In this document: in pieces, positions 42,800 to 50,522 of the stretch
Numbering within the stretch: the first letter of the stretch is position 1
Layout of the letters: each line of letters starts with the position of its first letter
DNA from: Streptomyces dioscori
GTDB lineage: Bacteria; Actinomycetota; Actinomycetes; Streptomycetales; Streptomycetaceae
Reading direction: 5' to 3'
Assembly (NCBI RefSeq): GCF_003024195.1
Contig: NZ_KZ679055.1
Span: forward strand, 1 to 64,000
Length of the DNA: 64,000 nucleotides
The notes under the pieces: model-generated
What the model was told of the DNA's origin: nothing
The model's database searches: none
What the model saw: only the letters and a program-made list of their open reading frames with translations
Position numbers and translations under genes: made by a program

Positions 42800-45255
42800 C
42801 CACGGAGCCGTCCGCCGCCGCGGAGAAAGCCGAGCCGGGGACGCCGGACGCCGGTCCCGAGTCCGGGATGCCCGGCGCAGGGGATCAGCCGGGCACCGAG
42901 CCCCACGAGGACGCCTCGCCGGACACCGGGGGGAGAGACACCGCGGACGCGGCGGGCGGGGCCGAGGACTCCTCGGCGGACATCGCGGAGGGCTCTTCGG
43001 CGGACACCGCGGAAGACTCTTCGGGCGCCGACAGTCCCCTCGTCGGGGGCGCCGGTGGGGACGGTGGGGCCGCCGACAGTGCCGACAGCGCCGACAAGGG
43101 CACCGGAAGTCCCGCCGAGGGCGCCACCGAGGGTGCGGTCCAGTTGTCCGAGGCCGAGGCCGAGCTGGCCGCGCAGCGGGAACTGCGGGAGCGGATCGAG
43201 CGGCGGAAGGCGGAGAAGGACGGGCCGGTCCTGGCCGGGACGGCACTCAGCGGGACGGCCGCCGATCTGCTCGCGGCCGTCCGGGCGGTGGAGAGCGGCG
43301 AGAAGCCCTCGGCGAGCGTCTTCAGCGGGCCGGAACCCACCCCGCGCAGGGTCGCGCAGGAGCCGGTGCGCCGCCCGCAGCCCGTGCCCTCCGGTGCCCC
43401 GGCGTCGATGGCGTCGGAGTCCGTCGACGCGGTCCGCGCCGTACTCGTCCGGGGCGGCGCCCCGGAGGCGCTGGCACCGCAGACCGCCGCCACCCTCGGC
43501 GAGGGGGCGGACGGACAACTGCGCGAGGACCCCTGGCAGTTGCTCCGGGTGGCGGGGGTGCGGCCCGAGCAGGCCGACGGGTTCGCCCGGGCGCTGCTCG
43601 GTGCGGAGTGCGGTCCGGACGACGAACGGCGGGGCCGCGCGGTCACGGTGTGGCTCCTCGAACAGGCCGCGCTGGTGGGGCACACCGCCCTGGAGGCGGC
43701 GGCGCTGCACGCCGCGCTCGCGCAGCGCTCGGTGCCCGACCCCGACGCGGCCGTGCAGAGCGCGCTGGCCGAGGGTGACGCGCTGGTCTTCCAGGACGCG
43801 CTGGACGAGCCCGGCGGCACGCCCCCGGCTCCCCGGCGGTCCGTGGAGGACGCCACCCCGGACGACGACGGCGGCGAGGACGGCGAGGACGGTGCGGAGG
43901 CCGAGGAGGCGCGTCCGGTGCGCGTCCTCATCGGTCTGGAGCGGTACGCGCTCGCCGAGGAGAGCCTCGCCGACGGACTGGCCCGGGTGGTCAACTCGCT
44001 GCCCAAGGACGAAGGTGCCGCCGCGGCCTGGGAACCGGCCGCGACCGGCTCGGCCGCCGAGCTGATCCGGGCGGTCGCGGGCCGCGGCCTGGTCCTGCAC
44101 ACCGGCGGCGAGGCGTCCCGCGCGGAGCCCGCCTCCCTGGTGGCGGCTGCCCTGTCCCTCGGCCTCCGGGTGTGCGCCGCAGCCCACCACCCGGACGGCC
44201 GCCGCCGCTTCGCGCAACTGCTCGCCGGTGCGGACGCGCAGGAGCAGGACGCGCGGGAGCAGGACGCGCGGGAGCAGGCCGAGGGCACTCGCACCGGCGC
44301 GGTCGTGGCCACCGTCGCCGGTCTGCTCTCCGGTGAGGAGGGCCCGGGGCGGGACCGGGACGGCATGCTCCGGACCGACCTCCTGGTGGTGCTGGACGCG
44401 CCCCAGCTGGACGTCGAGAGCGCGGCGATGCTCGCCGAGTCGCTGCCCGACGGTGCCCGGCTCGTCCTGAGCGGGGACCCGGGTGTGCTGTGGTCGGCGG
44501 GCCCCGGACGGGTGTTCGCGGATCTCCTCGCCGCGCGGGTGTGCCCGCAGATCGCCTCACGGACCCCGGACCCGGGCCCCGTCGGGGAACTGGTCTCGGG
44601 CATCGGCATCGGCGAGCTGAACCAGGTCGAGGCGCCGGGCAAGGAAGTGGTGATCATCCCGGTGCGGGACGCCGGGGAGGCGATCCACCGCACCGTGCAG
44701 CTGGTCGCCGACTCGGTGCCGCGCGCGATCGGCATCCCGGCCGAGCAGACCCAGGTGATCACTCCGGGCCACGGCGGTGCGGCGGGCACACGCGTGCTCA
44801 ACGCGGCCCTGAAGGAGCGGCTCAACCCGGGCCCCGGCCGCTTCGGCGGTTTCGACCCGGGCGACCGGGTCGCGTACTCGGCGACGCCGGGCCGTGCGGT
44901 CCTGGGCCAGGTGGTGAAGGCCGACGCCGACGGGCTGCACCTGGAGTGCGCGGGCGTGCCCGTCGTCGTACCGAAGGAGCGGGTGGAGCAGACCGTGCGG
45001 CACGGGTGGGCGCTCACCGCCCACCAGGCCGTCGGGGTCCGCTGGCCCGCCGCGGTCGTGGTGCTGCCCGGCGACGCGGCACAGGCGCTCTCCAGGCCGT
45101 GGGTCTACACCGCGTTCGGCCGCGCCGACCGACACCTGTCCGTGGTCCACGGCGTGGAACAGGCGCTGCCGCACGCGGTGGCGGAGATCGCCGCGAAGCC
45201 CCGTACGACAAGGCTGCCGGCCCTGATCACGGCTCAGATCCCGCCGTCGGTCTGA
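42796..45255 (+). CDS. RecD2-like helix-hairpin-helix protein with degenerate helicase motifs
   Basis: 819 residues. The first 120 are an acidic Ala/Gly/Ser-rich disordered region. About residues 245-330 match the RecD2 N-terminal HhH module (EDPWQLLRVAGVRPEQADGF). The helicase core is recognisable but broken: Walker A position reads LHTGGEASRAEP near residue 436 without GKT, and motif II reads LLVVLDAPQLD near 534 instead of DEAS. Motif-VI-like SRPWVYTAFGRADRHLSVVHG remains. So it is probably a non-ATPase paralogue, with DNA-binding parts retained. GTG overlaps the aldo/keto reductase stop. Confidence 0.8.
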   Translation: MTTEPSAAAEKAEPGTPDAGPESGMPGAGDQPGTEPHEDASPDTGGRDTADAAGGAEDSSADIAEGSSADTAEDSSGADSPLVGGAGGDGGAADSADSADKGTGSPAEGATEGAVQLSEAEAELAAQRELRERIERRKAEKDGPVLAGTALSGTAADLLAAVRAVESGEKPSASVFSGPEPTPRRVAQEPVRRPQPVPSGAPASMASESVDAVRAVLVRGGAPEALAPQTAATLGEGADGQLREDPWQLLRVAGVRPEQADGFARALLGAECGPDDERRGRAVTVWLLEQAALVGHTALEAAALHAALAQRSVPDPDAAVQSALAEGDALVFQDALDEPGGTPPAPRRSVEDATPDDDGGEDGEDGAEAEEARPVRVLIGLERYALAEESLADGLARVVNSLPKDEGAAAAWEPAATGSAAELIRAVAGRGLVLHTGGEASRAEPASLVAAALSLGLRVCAAAHHPDGRRRFAQLLAGADAQEQDAREQDAREQAEGTRTGAVVATVAGLLSGEEGPGRDRDGMLRTDLLVVLDAPQLDVESAAMLAESLPDGARLVLSGDPGVLWSAGPGRVFADLLAARVCPQIASRTPDPGPVGELVSGIGIGELNQVEAPGKEVVIIPVRDAGEAIHRTVQLVADSVPRAIGIPAEQTQVITPGHGGAAGTRVLNAALKERLNPGPGRFGGFDPGDRVAYSATPGRAVLGQVVKADADGLHLECAGVPVVVPKERVEQTVRHGWALTAHQAVGVRWPAAVVVLPGDAAQALSRPWVYTAFGRADRHLSVVHGVEQALPHAVAEIAAKPRTTRLPALITAQIPPSV

Positions 45256-45280
45256 GCCCGGCGCCGTACCACGGACGCGG

Positions 45281-45324
45281 CGGTGGCGGTCACCGGGCCC
45301 TTGCGGGGCCGGTGACCGCCACCG
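45281..45324. terminator. Convergent terminator after the RecD2-like gene
   Basis: Perfect 16-bp stem (45281-45296 with 45309-45324), 12-base loop, in the 106-base gap to the convergent acidic-protein gene. Confidence 0.85.
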
Positions 45325-45361
45325 TCGGAGTGGGGCGGGCTGCCGGGGTGCGGCCGGGCCG

Positions 45362-46123
45362 TCAGCGGTCCGCGTTGCGCGACCGCAGGTCCTGCGCCGC
45401 CGCCTCCGCTTCCACCGCCGTCTCGTCGAGGGTGTCCTCCAGCTCCGGCTCGACGGTGTCCGGCACCTCGTCCTCGATGTCGTCGAGGTCGTCGATGCCG
45501 TCATCGGCGTCGTCGTCGAAGACCGCGCTGACGTCGAAGCGGCACACCACCTGATGCGTGTCGGCCTGCTCGAACGGGGCCTCCAGCCACTCACCCGGGT
45601 CCGCCGGTTCGTCCGAGGCGGTCACCCACAGCGTCGAGTCGCCCTCCTCCAGGCCGAACTCCTTGTGCCGGGAGGCGATCTCGTCGGGCTCGAACTCGCC
45701 GAAGAGGACGCCGAGCGCACCGTGCACGGTCCCGGACGCGGCGTCGAAGCCCGCCGTCACCGCCCCGGACTCCTCGACCGCCTCGACCCGCTGGGCCTGC
45801 GCCAGCAGCCGCTGCGGTTCCACCACCGCGTAGTCCCGGCGGATCAGCACGCTCAGCGCGTTGGGCTCCTCCGGCCCGGTGTACGGCGGCAGGGCGTCGT
45901 CGGAGCCGGGGATCTCGAAAGGGGTGACCTCGTCGTAGCGGTCGTAGAGGAGCTCGTCGTACTCCTCGGCGGCCGCCGCCAACTCGTTGAACGCCTCGTA
46001 GACGGCCGGGTCGTCCTCACCCGACCTGCGCTCGACCGCCGCCAGGTGGCGGTCGAGCGCGGTCTTGACCGCCTCGGCGGCGGCGCGTACCTCGGCAGCG
46101 GTGGGCTGCGCAGCATCAGACAT
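45362..46123 (-). CDS. Acidic protein of unknown function
   Basis: 253 residues, family not recognised by me. The N-terminal 70 residues are helical and charged (AEVRAAAEAVKTALDRHLAAVERR, possible coiled coil); the middle is a folded region with FEIPGSDDALPPYTG, ALSVLIRRDYAVVEP and LWVTASDEPADPGEW; the last 45 residues are highly acidic and disordered. ATG 46123 has TAGCGT seven bases upstream and no clear ribosome-binding site, suggesting a leaderless transcript. Divergent from the DUF5703 gene. Probably a conserved Streptomyces cytoplasmic protein. Confidence 0.75.
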   Translation of the reverse strand: MSDAAQPTAAEVRAAAEAVKTALDRHLAAVERRSGEDDPAVYEAFNELAAAAEEYDELLYDRYDEVTPFEIPGSDDALPPYTGPEEPNALSVLIRRDYAVVEPQRLLAQAQRVEAVEESGAVTAGFDAASGTVHGALGVLFGEFEPDEIASRHKEFGLEEGDSTLWVTASDEPADPGEWLEAPFEQADTHQVVCRFDVSAVFDDDADDGIDDLDDIEDEVPDTVEPELEDTLDETAVEAEAAAQDLRSRNADR

Positions 46124-46170
46124 AGTGCAGACGCTATCCGTACCGGGCCTCCGCACGCACAATAGATGCG

Positions 46171-46359
46171 ATGCCGGAATACGAATTTGTCAACGTGTAT
46201 GTGCCGCGCGGGGTCTCCCGCAAGGAAGCGGCACGCCTGCTGACGGACCACGCGGAGTACGGACACTGGGAACTGGACCGCCTCAGCCTGCATACCGACG
46301 GCAGCCGCAGGGTGCGGCTGCGCCGACGGATCATCCGCCAGGTGCGCGCCACATGGTGA
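46171..46359 (+). CDS. DUF5703 family small basic protein
   Basis: 62 residues, cytoplasmic. Strongly conserved in Streptomyces: YEFVNVYVPRGVSRKEAA, TDHAEYGHWELDRL and the basic end RRVRLRRRIIRQVRATW. The function is unknown; the basic C-terminus could bind nucleic acid or membrane. No convincing Shine-Dalgarno sequence precedes the ATG. Followed 17 bases later by a perfect palindromic terminator. Confidence 0.88.
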   Translation: MPEYEFVNVYVPRGVSRKEAARLLTDHAEYGHWELDRLSLHTDGSRRVRLRRRIIRQVRATW

Positions 46360-46375
46360 CGCGGGAAGGCTGAAA

Positions 46376-46409
46376 CGGAGCGGGCCCCGCACGTGCGGGG
46401 CCCGCTCCG
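46376..46409. terminator. 34-bp perfect palindrome, convergent terminator
   Basis: CGGAGCGGGCCCCGCAC (46376-46392) abuts its exact reverse complement (46393-46409), between the DUF5703 gene and the long chaplin gene. Confidence 0.85.
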
Positions 46410-46475
46410 TCGACCTGCTTCAGGCCGGCTGTCGGCCCGCTCCCGGCCTGCTTTCGACTGGCTGGGATCAGTCGC

Positions 46476-47306
46476 TCACGCCGAGGCGCGTGCCTTGCGG
46501 TAGAGCACGGCGCCCGCCAGCAGCGCGCCCGCGCCCACGGGCAGCGCGAGACCGAGCGGCAGACCGGCGCCGGTCTGCGCGAGGTGCGCGGAACCGTCGG
46601 GGCGGCCGGCGGCCCGGGAGCCGAGGCCGTTCGCGTCCGAGGCGTGCGCGTTCGAGGCGTCGGCGTTCGAGACACCCCCGCTTCCGTGCCCCGACGAACC
46701 GGGCCGCCCCGAGCCGTCCGAGCCGTCCGAGTCTCCCGGCTTGCCCGGCCCGCCCGGTGTACCCGGGTGCTCCGCGTCATCACCGGGCTGTCCCGGCTTG
46801 CCCGGGGAGCCGGGTCCCCCGTGTCCGGGAGACGTGGTCCCGTGCCCGCCGCTGCCGGTGTTCCCGCAGGCGTTGCCCGTGGCCGTGTTGCCGACACCGG
46901 CGACGGAGACGCTGTTGCCGCAGACGTTGACCGGTACGTCCACCGGGATGTTCACGTGATTGCCGGAGCCGACGCCGGGTGAGTCGCCGGTGTGCCCCCC
47001 GGCGTGCGATCCGGTTCCACCGCCCGAGCCGCCGTGCCCGTGGTGGCCGGAGCCCTTGCCCGCCCCCTTGTTGCTGCATTTGTTGCCGACCGCCGGGTTG
47101 AGCACGCCGACCACGTTCACGGTGTTGCCGCAGACGTTGACGGGCGCGTGCACCGGCGCCTGTACCGAGTTGCCGGAGAGTACGCCCGGGGAGCCCGAAG
47201 CGGTGCCGTGCGCCCCCGAGTCGGCGTGCGCGTAACCGCCGGTGGCCGCGAGGACCCCGGTTGCCGCCGCCACCGTCATCAGGCCTTTGCGGGTGACCTG
47301 TCGCAT
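46476..47306 (-). CDS. chpC: Long chaplin with two chaplin domains and sortase anchor
   Basis: 276 residues; cell-wall-anchored amyloid-forming surface protein for aerial growth. Order: signal peptide (to about residue 29, AHADS), chaplin domain 1 (SPGVLSGNSVQAPVHAPVNV to Cys of NKCSN), Gly/His-rich linker, chaplin domain 2 (VNIPVDVPVNVCGNSVSVAG), a long Gly-X-Y-like linker (GPGSPGKPGQPGDD, GTPGGPGKPGDS), sortase signal LAQTG, hydrophobic helix and a basic tail. Each domain keeps two Cys. ATG at 47306 follows AGGGAAA. It lies downstream of a short chaplin, as chpC/chpH do in S. coelicolor (recalled). The collagen-like linker is unusual. Confidence 0.92.
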   Translation of the reverse strand: MRQVTRKGLMTVAAATGVLAATGGYAHADSGAHGTASGSPGVLSGNSVQAPVHAPVNVCGNTVNVVGVLNPAVGNKCSNKGAGKGSGHHGHGGSGGGTGSHAGGHTGDSPGVGSGNHVNIPVDVPVNVCGNSVSVAGVGNTATGNACGNTGSGGHGTTSPGHGGPGSPGKPGQPGDDAEHPGTPGGPGKPGDSDGSDGSGRPGSSGHGSGGVSNADASNAHASDANGLGSRAAGRPDGSAHLAQTGAGLPLGLALPVGAGALLAGAVLYRKARASA

Positions 47307-47368
47307 AGCTTTTCCCTGCCCCTTGTGAACCGTGTGGTGCGCGATATCGCGGTATACGGAAAGTCGGC

Positions 47369-47401
47369 GGCCCCGGAGCGCATGGCACGCACTCCGGGGC
47401 C
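47369..47401 (-). terminator. Hairpin between the two chaplin genes
   Basis: 10-bp perfect stem GGCCCCGGAG/CTCCGGGGCC (47369-47378 with 47392-47401), 13-base loop, downstream of the short chaplin on the minus strand. Probably ends its transcript or reduces read-through into the long chaplin. Confidence 0.65.
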
Positions 47402-47405
47402 GCGG

Positions 47406-47495
47406 ACTCAGACCCTCATGGACTCAGACCTTCATGGAATGCAGGCCCTCATGAGGTGAGCACATCGTCAGACGTCGAGCACAGGGTCAGACGTT
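47406..47495. repeat. Two direct repeat sets after the short chaplin
   Basis: Three 16-bp units (ACTCAGACCCTCATGG at 47406-47421, one mismatch at 47422-47437, diverged at 47438-47453) followed by a 19-bp pair (47458-47476 and 47477-47495); the second 19-mer covers the chaplin stop codon. It looks like local duplication of the gene's 3' end. Confidence 0.75.
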
Positions 47496-47720
47496 GGTGC
47501 AGGTGTTGCCGAAGGCGGGGTTCAGCAGCCCGATCACGGAGACCGTGTTGCCGCAGACGTTCACCGGGATGTGGATGGGCGCCTGGACGACGTTGCCCGA
47601 GAGCACGCCCGGGGAGCCGACAGCGGCACCCTGAGCACCGGCGTCGGCAACCGCAAGACCCGCACCGGCGAGAACGAGGCCACCCGTGGCAGCCGCAGCG
47701 GCGACGATCTTCTTGATCAT
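47487..47720 (-). CDS. chpH: Short chaplin
   Basis: 77 residues: signal peptide (MIKKIVAAAAATGGLVLAGAG, cleavage near AVA-DA) plus a single chaplin domain (SPGVLSGNVVQAPIHIPVNV to NTCTNV) with its two Cys. Secreted, surfactant and amyloid-forming, coating aerial hyphae and spores. Strong AGGAGG six bases before ATG 47720. The upstream AT-rich region (47764-47880) should carry the developmental promoter. ChpE is the other short type, but the partnership with a long sortase-anchored chaplin fits ChpH. Confidence 0.93.
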   Translation of the reverse strand: MIKKIVAAAAATGGLVLAGAGLAVADAGAQGAAVGSPGVLSGNVVQAPIHIPVNVCGNTVSVIGLLNPAFGNTCTNV

Positions 47721-47740
47721 TGTTCCTCCTAGTAGGCAAA

Positions 47741-47763
47741 TGTGATCCCAGCCGCGGATCACA
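47741..47763 (-). promoter_or_regulatory. Inverted repeat upstream of the short chaplin
   Basis: TGTGATCC-N7-GGATCACA, perfect 8-bp arms, 21-43 bases before the chaplin start. It could be an operator or a 5'-leader hairpin next to the ribosome-binding site. Confidence 0.4.
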
Positions 47764-47925
47764 TCAGCAGTAACGAGGAGGGAGTAATAGGGCTACGAGC
47801 TTATGAGCGCATTCACTCTTCTCAGTCGACTCCGTACGCGCTGGCGATTATTGGAGTGTCGTTTCAGCGGGTTAATGCCGGACACACCCGTCCGGCCCAC
47901 CCCGGCCCACCCCGGTCCGCACCGT

Positions 47926-49251
47926 TCAGGATGCCTCGATGAAGCGGTCGAGCACCCGCACGCCGAACTTGAGGGCGTCGACCGGGACCCGCTCGTCGAC
48001 ACCGTGGAACATCCCGGCGAAGTCCAGCTCCGGCGGCAGCTTCAGCGGGGCGAACCCGAAGCAGCGGATGCCGAGGTCGTCGAAGGACTTGGCGTCGGTG
48101 CCGGCGGAGAGCATGTACGGCACGGCCCGCGCGATCGGGTCCTCGGCGATCAGCGCGGTCTGCATGGCGTCCACGAGCGCCCCGTCGAAGGTGGTCTCCA
48201 GGGCCTTGTCCGCGTGCACGTCCTCGCGCTTCACGTTCGGGCCGAGGATGCGGTCCAGGTCGGCGAGGAACTCCTCCTCGTAACCGGGCAGGTAGCGGGC
48301 GTCGATGTGCGCGGTCGCCTGGCCCGGGATGACGTTCACCTTGTAGCCCGCGCCGAGCTGGGTCGGGTTGGCGGTGTTCTGGAGCGAGGCGCCGATGAGC
48401 TTGGCGATACCGCCGAGCTTGGCCAGCGTCGCGTCCATGTTCTCCGGGTCCAGCTCGGTGCCGAGGGCGTCGCCCAGCTCGTCCAGGAAGTGCCGCAGGG
48501 TCTTCGTCACACGCACGGGGAACTTGTGCCGCCCGAGCCGTCCCACGGCCTCCGACAGCTCGGTGATCGCGTTGTCCTTGTGGATCATCGAACCGTGCCC
48601 GGCTGTGCCGTCCACGGTGAGCTTCATCCAGTGCATGCCCTTCTGGGCGGTCTCCACCAGATACAGCCGCAGGTTCTCGTTGACGGTGAAGGAGAAACCG
48701 CCGACCTCGCCGATCGCCTCCGTCACGCCCTCGAAGAGGTCGGGATGCTTGGTCACGAGGTGCTTGGCGCCGAACGTGCCGCCCGCCTCCTCGTCGGCCA
48801 GGAAGGCCAGCACGAGGTCGCGGGGAGGCTTGCGACCGCTGCGCACCCGCTCGCGTACGACCGCGAGGGTCATCGCGTCCATGTCCTTCATGTCGACCGC
48901 GCCCCGGCCCCACACACAGCCGTCGGCGATCTCGCCGGAGAACGGGTGGTGCGTCCAGTCCTGGGCGTTCGCCGGTACGACGTCGGTGTGGCCGTGGATG
49001 AGCAGTCCGGGCCGCGAGCGGTCCTCGCCCTCGATCCTGACCACCGTGGAGGCGCGGCCCGTGTGCGACTCGAAGATCTGAGGTTCGAGTCCCACCTCGG
49101 CGAGCTTCTCGGCGACGTACTCGGCGGCCTTGCGCTCACCCGGACCCGAGTGGTCGCCGTAGTTGCTCGTGTCGATCCGGATCAGCTCGCGGCAGAGGTC
49201 GACGACCTCGTCCTCACCCTTGATGCCCTTGGTCGTGTCCTGCTCGCTCAC
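47926..49251 (-). CDS. M20-family metallopeptidase/amidohydrolase
   Basis: 441 residues; probable cytoplasmic dipeptidase or deacylase with a di-zinc centre. Ligands: His in LLIHGHTDVVPA, bridging Asp in GRGAVDMKD, Glu pair in LADEEAGG, Asp in IDARYLPGY and His in AGMFHGVDERV. A dimerisation domain is inserted mid-protein. GTG 49251 is chosen because GGGAGGAAG precedes it; a GTG at 49284 adds 11 residues. It is monocistronic between chpH and the tRNA gene. The substrate is not predictable. Confidence 0.9.
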   Translation of the reverse strand: MSEQDTTKGIKGEDEVVDLCRELIRIDTSNYGDHSGPGERKAAEYVAEKLAEVGLEPQIFESHTGRASTVVRIEGEDRSRPGLLIHGHTDVVPANAQDWTHHPFSGEIADGCVWGRGAVDMKDMDAMTLAVVRERVRSGRKPPRDLVLAFLADEEAGGTFGAKHLVTKHPDLFEGVTEAIGEVGGFSFTVNENLRLYLVETAQKGMHWMKLTVDGTAGHGSMIHKDNAITELSEAVGRLGRHKFPVRVTKTLRHFLDELGDALGTELDPENMDATLAKLGGIAKLIGASLQNTANPTQLGAGYKVNVIPGQATAHIDARYLPGYEEEFLADLDRILGPNVKREDVHADKALETTFDGALVDAMQTALIAEDPIARAVPYMLSAGTDAKSFDDLGIRCFGFAPLKLPPELDFAGMFHGVDERVPVDALKFGVRVLDRFIEAS

Positions 49252-49460
49252 GTGCTTCCTCCCACTGTCACTGCTGGTGGTCACCCACGTCCTTCCCCCT
49301 CATCCTCTCTCCCCGTTCCTCCCCGCCCAAGGCCGGACCACGCCCGTCACACGCCGTTCACGCCCCACGGCCCGGCCACCGCCCCGTGATCGGGGGCTCT
49401 CCAAAGCCTGGTAATGTTTCCTTCGTCGCCGCGAGGGGAACCCCGCGCGACAGACACCTT

Positions 49461-49548
49461 GTCCGGGTGGCGGAATGGCAGACGCGCTAGCTTGAGGTGC
49501 TAGTGCCCTTTATCGGGCGTGGGGGTTCAAGTCCCCCCTCGGACACCA
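49461..49548 (+). tRNA. tRNA-Leu (anticodon GAG)
   Basis: Folds as a type II tRNA: 7-bp acceptor stem (GTCCGGG with CTCGGAC, one G-U pair), D arm with GGCAGAC, anticodon stem CTAGC/GCTAG with loop TTGAGGT (anticodon GAG at 49494-49496), long variable arm (TGCCC/GGGC), T arm GGGGG-TTCAAGT-CCCCC, discriminator A and encoded CCA (49546-49548). Followed by a terminator. Confidence 0.97.
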
Positions 49549-49552
49549 GCTG

Positions 49553-49575
49553 AGACCCCACTTCACGTGGGGTCT
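49553..49575 (+). terminator. tRNA-Leu terminator
   Basis: AGACCCCAC (49553-49561) pairs with GTGGGGTCT (49567-49575) over a five-base loop, immediately followed by a T-containing stretch. Four bases after the tRNA CCA end. Confidence 0.85.
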
Positions 49576-49647
49576 TCTGCGTTTCAGGATCCACGACGCG
49601 AGCAGCCTCGCGATCACCGCATCAGCCCCTCTGGGCGCTGGGCAGTC

Positions 49648-50213
49648 TCATAAGCCAAGGCCCCTGTTCCGACGGCCCTGGTGCTCGCGCATGTACTCGG
49701 CTATCTCTTCTGCGGTGGGCCCGCTCACCTCATCGCTGCGCCCGGCGGACTCCGCGGAGAGATCGACGCCTGCGTCGCGGGCTGTGCCGGCAGCTACGGG
49801 TGTATCCACGGTTTTTCTGTCGCGGGCTTCGGGTGCGCGGCAAGGAGACGCGGATCGGTCGACTCCGGCGCCGGGCGGGAACAGCTGGTGCTTCAGCGCA
49901 CCGGCCTCGACCCCGGTGATCTGACGCGGCCTCGCACAACGCGTCCACGACGGTCGGCCCGGACGTTTGCTGAGTGAGCCGGCAGGCCTCCGGGATCAGC
50001 GCGCCGAGCAGCCTCAGCACGACCAGGAGGTGTCGCTCCTCCGGGCTCAGCGGGAGGCGGGGACCGGACGGGCGCGGGTGCGTCGCCGTCAGAGCCAGCA
50101 AGGCCCTCAGCCTCATTGGTGTGGTCGAAAGGGGCAATGGCCTTTGCGATCGCTTGCCGCACGAGGCCGGGCAGGAGAGGTGGCAGGCACACGGTCAGTA
50201 CTTCTCCGGCCAT
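49648..50213 (-). pseudogene. Frameshifted gene remnant of unknown family
   Basis: No single frame spans it, but three frames join into a plausible protein of about 188 residues: start MAGEVLTVCLPPLLPGLVRQ (ATG 50213 with AAGGGGAA upstream), a shift near 50110, then LSPEERHLLVVLRLLGALIP and SGPTVVDALCE, a shift near 49935, then RQITGVEAGALKHQLFPPGAG and TAEEIAEYMREHQGRRN to a TGA at 49648. Two single-base changes would restore one frame. The gene lies next to tRNA-Leu, a usual integration target, so it may be debris from a lost element. A sequencing error cannot be excluded. Confidence 0.45.
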
Positions 50214-50522
50214 GCGGATTCCCCTTCGTCACGACGCTCGGCAGTCGCTGAGCGTGCCCCCCGACGCCTGGACGGCGTTCATCAGCGGGTTTCCGGCAGG
50301 TGTGGGGCAGATCTCGTCAAGGTGACATAAGGCCATGTCAGCGGGGTGCGGAGCCCACACCGAGGGCCCCGTACAGACCCGTTCGCGTCGCTGGGACGCG
50401 AGGTCGGGGCTAGCGTCGTACTAAAATTCCACGCTTGTTCGGAGCTGAGTGGAATATCCCCAGGCATACCTGCGGGCCCGCCTGCTCCCCCGGTGCATCC
50501 GGGTACGACATGTGAGGACCCG
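50214..50522. other. Upstream region of the NRPS-like gene
   Basis: About 310 bases without a gene. A locally AT-rich patch at 50410-50455 (TACTAAAATTCC) is the best promoter candidate. ATTCCAC (50426-50432) and GTGGAAT (50449-50455) form an inverted repeat with a 16-base spacer around it. GAGGA precedes the ATG at 50523. Confidence 0.4.

Noticed and set aside
49681..49977. Plus-strand 98-codon ORF after the tRNA
   Set aside because: It is opposite the reconstructed frameshifted gene and has no ribosome-binding site or recognisable domain.
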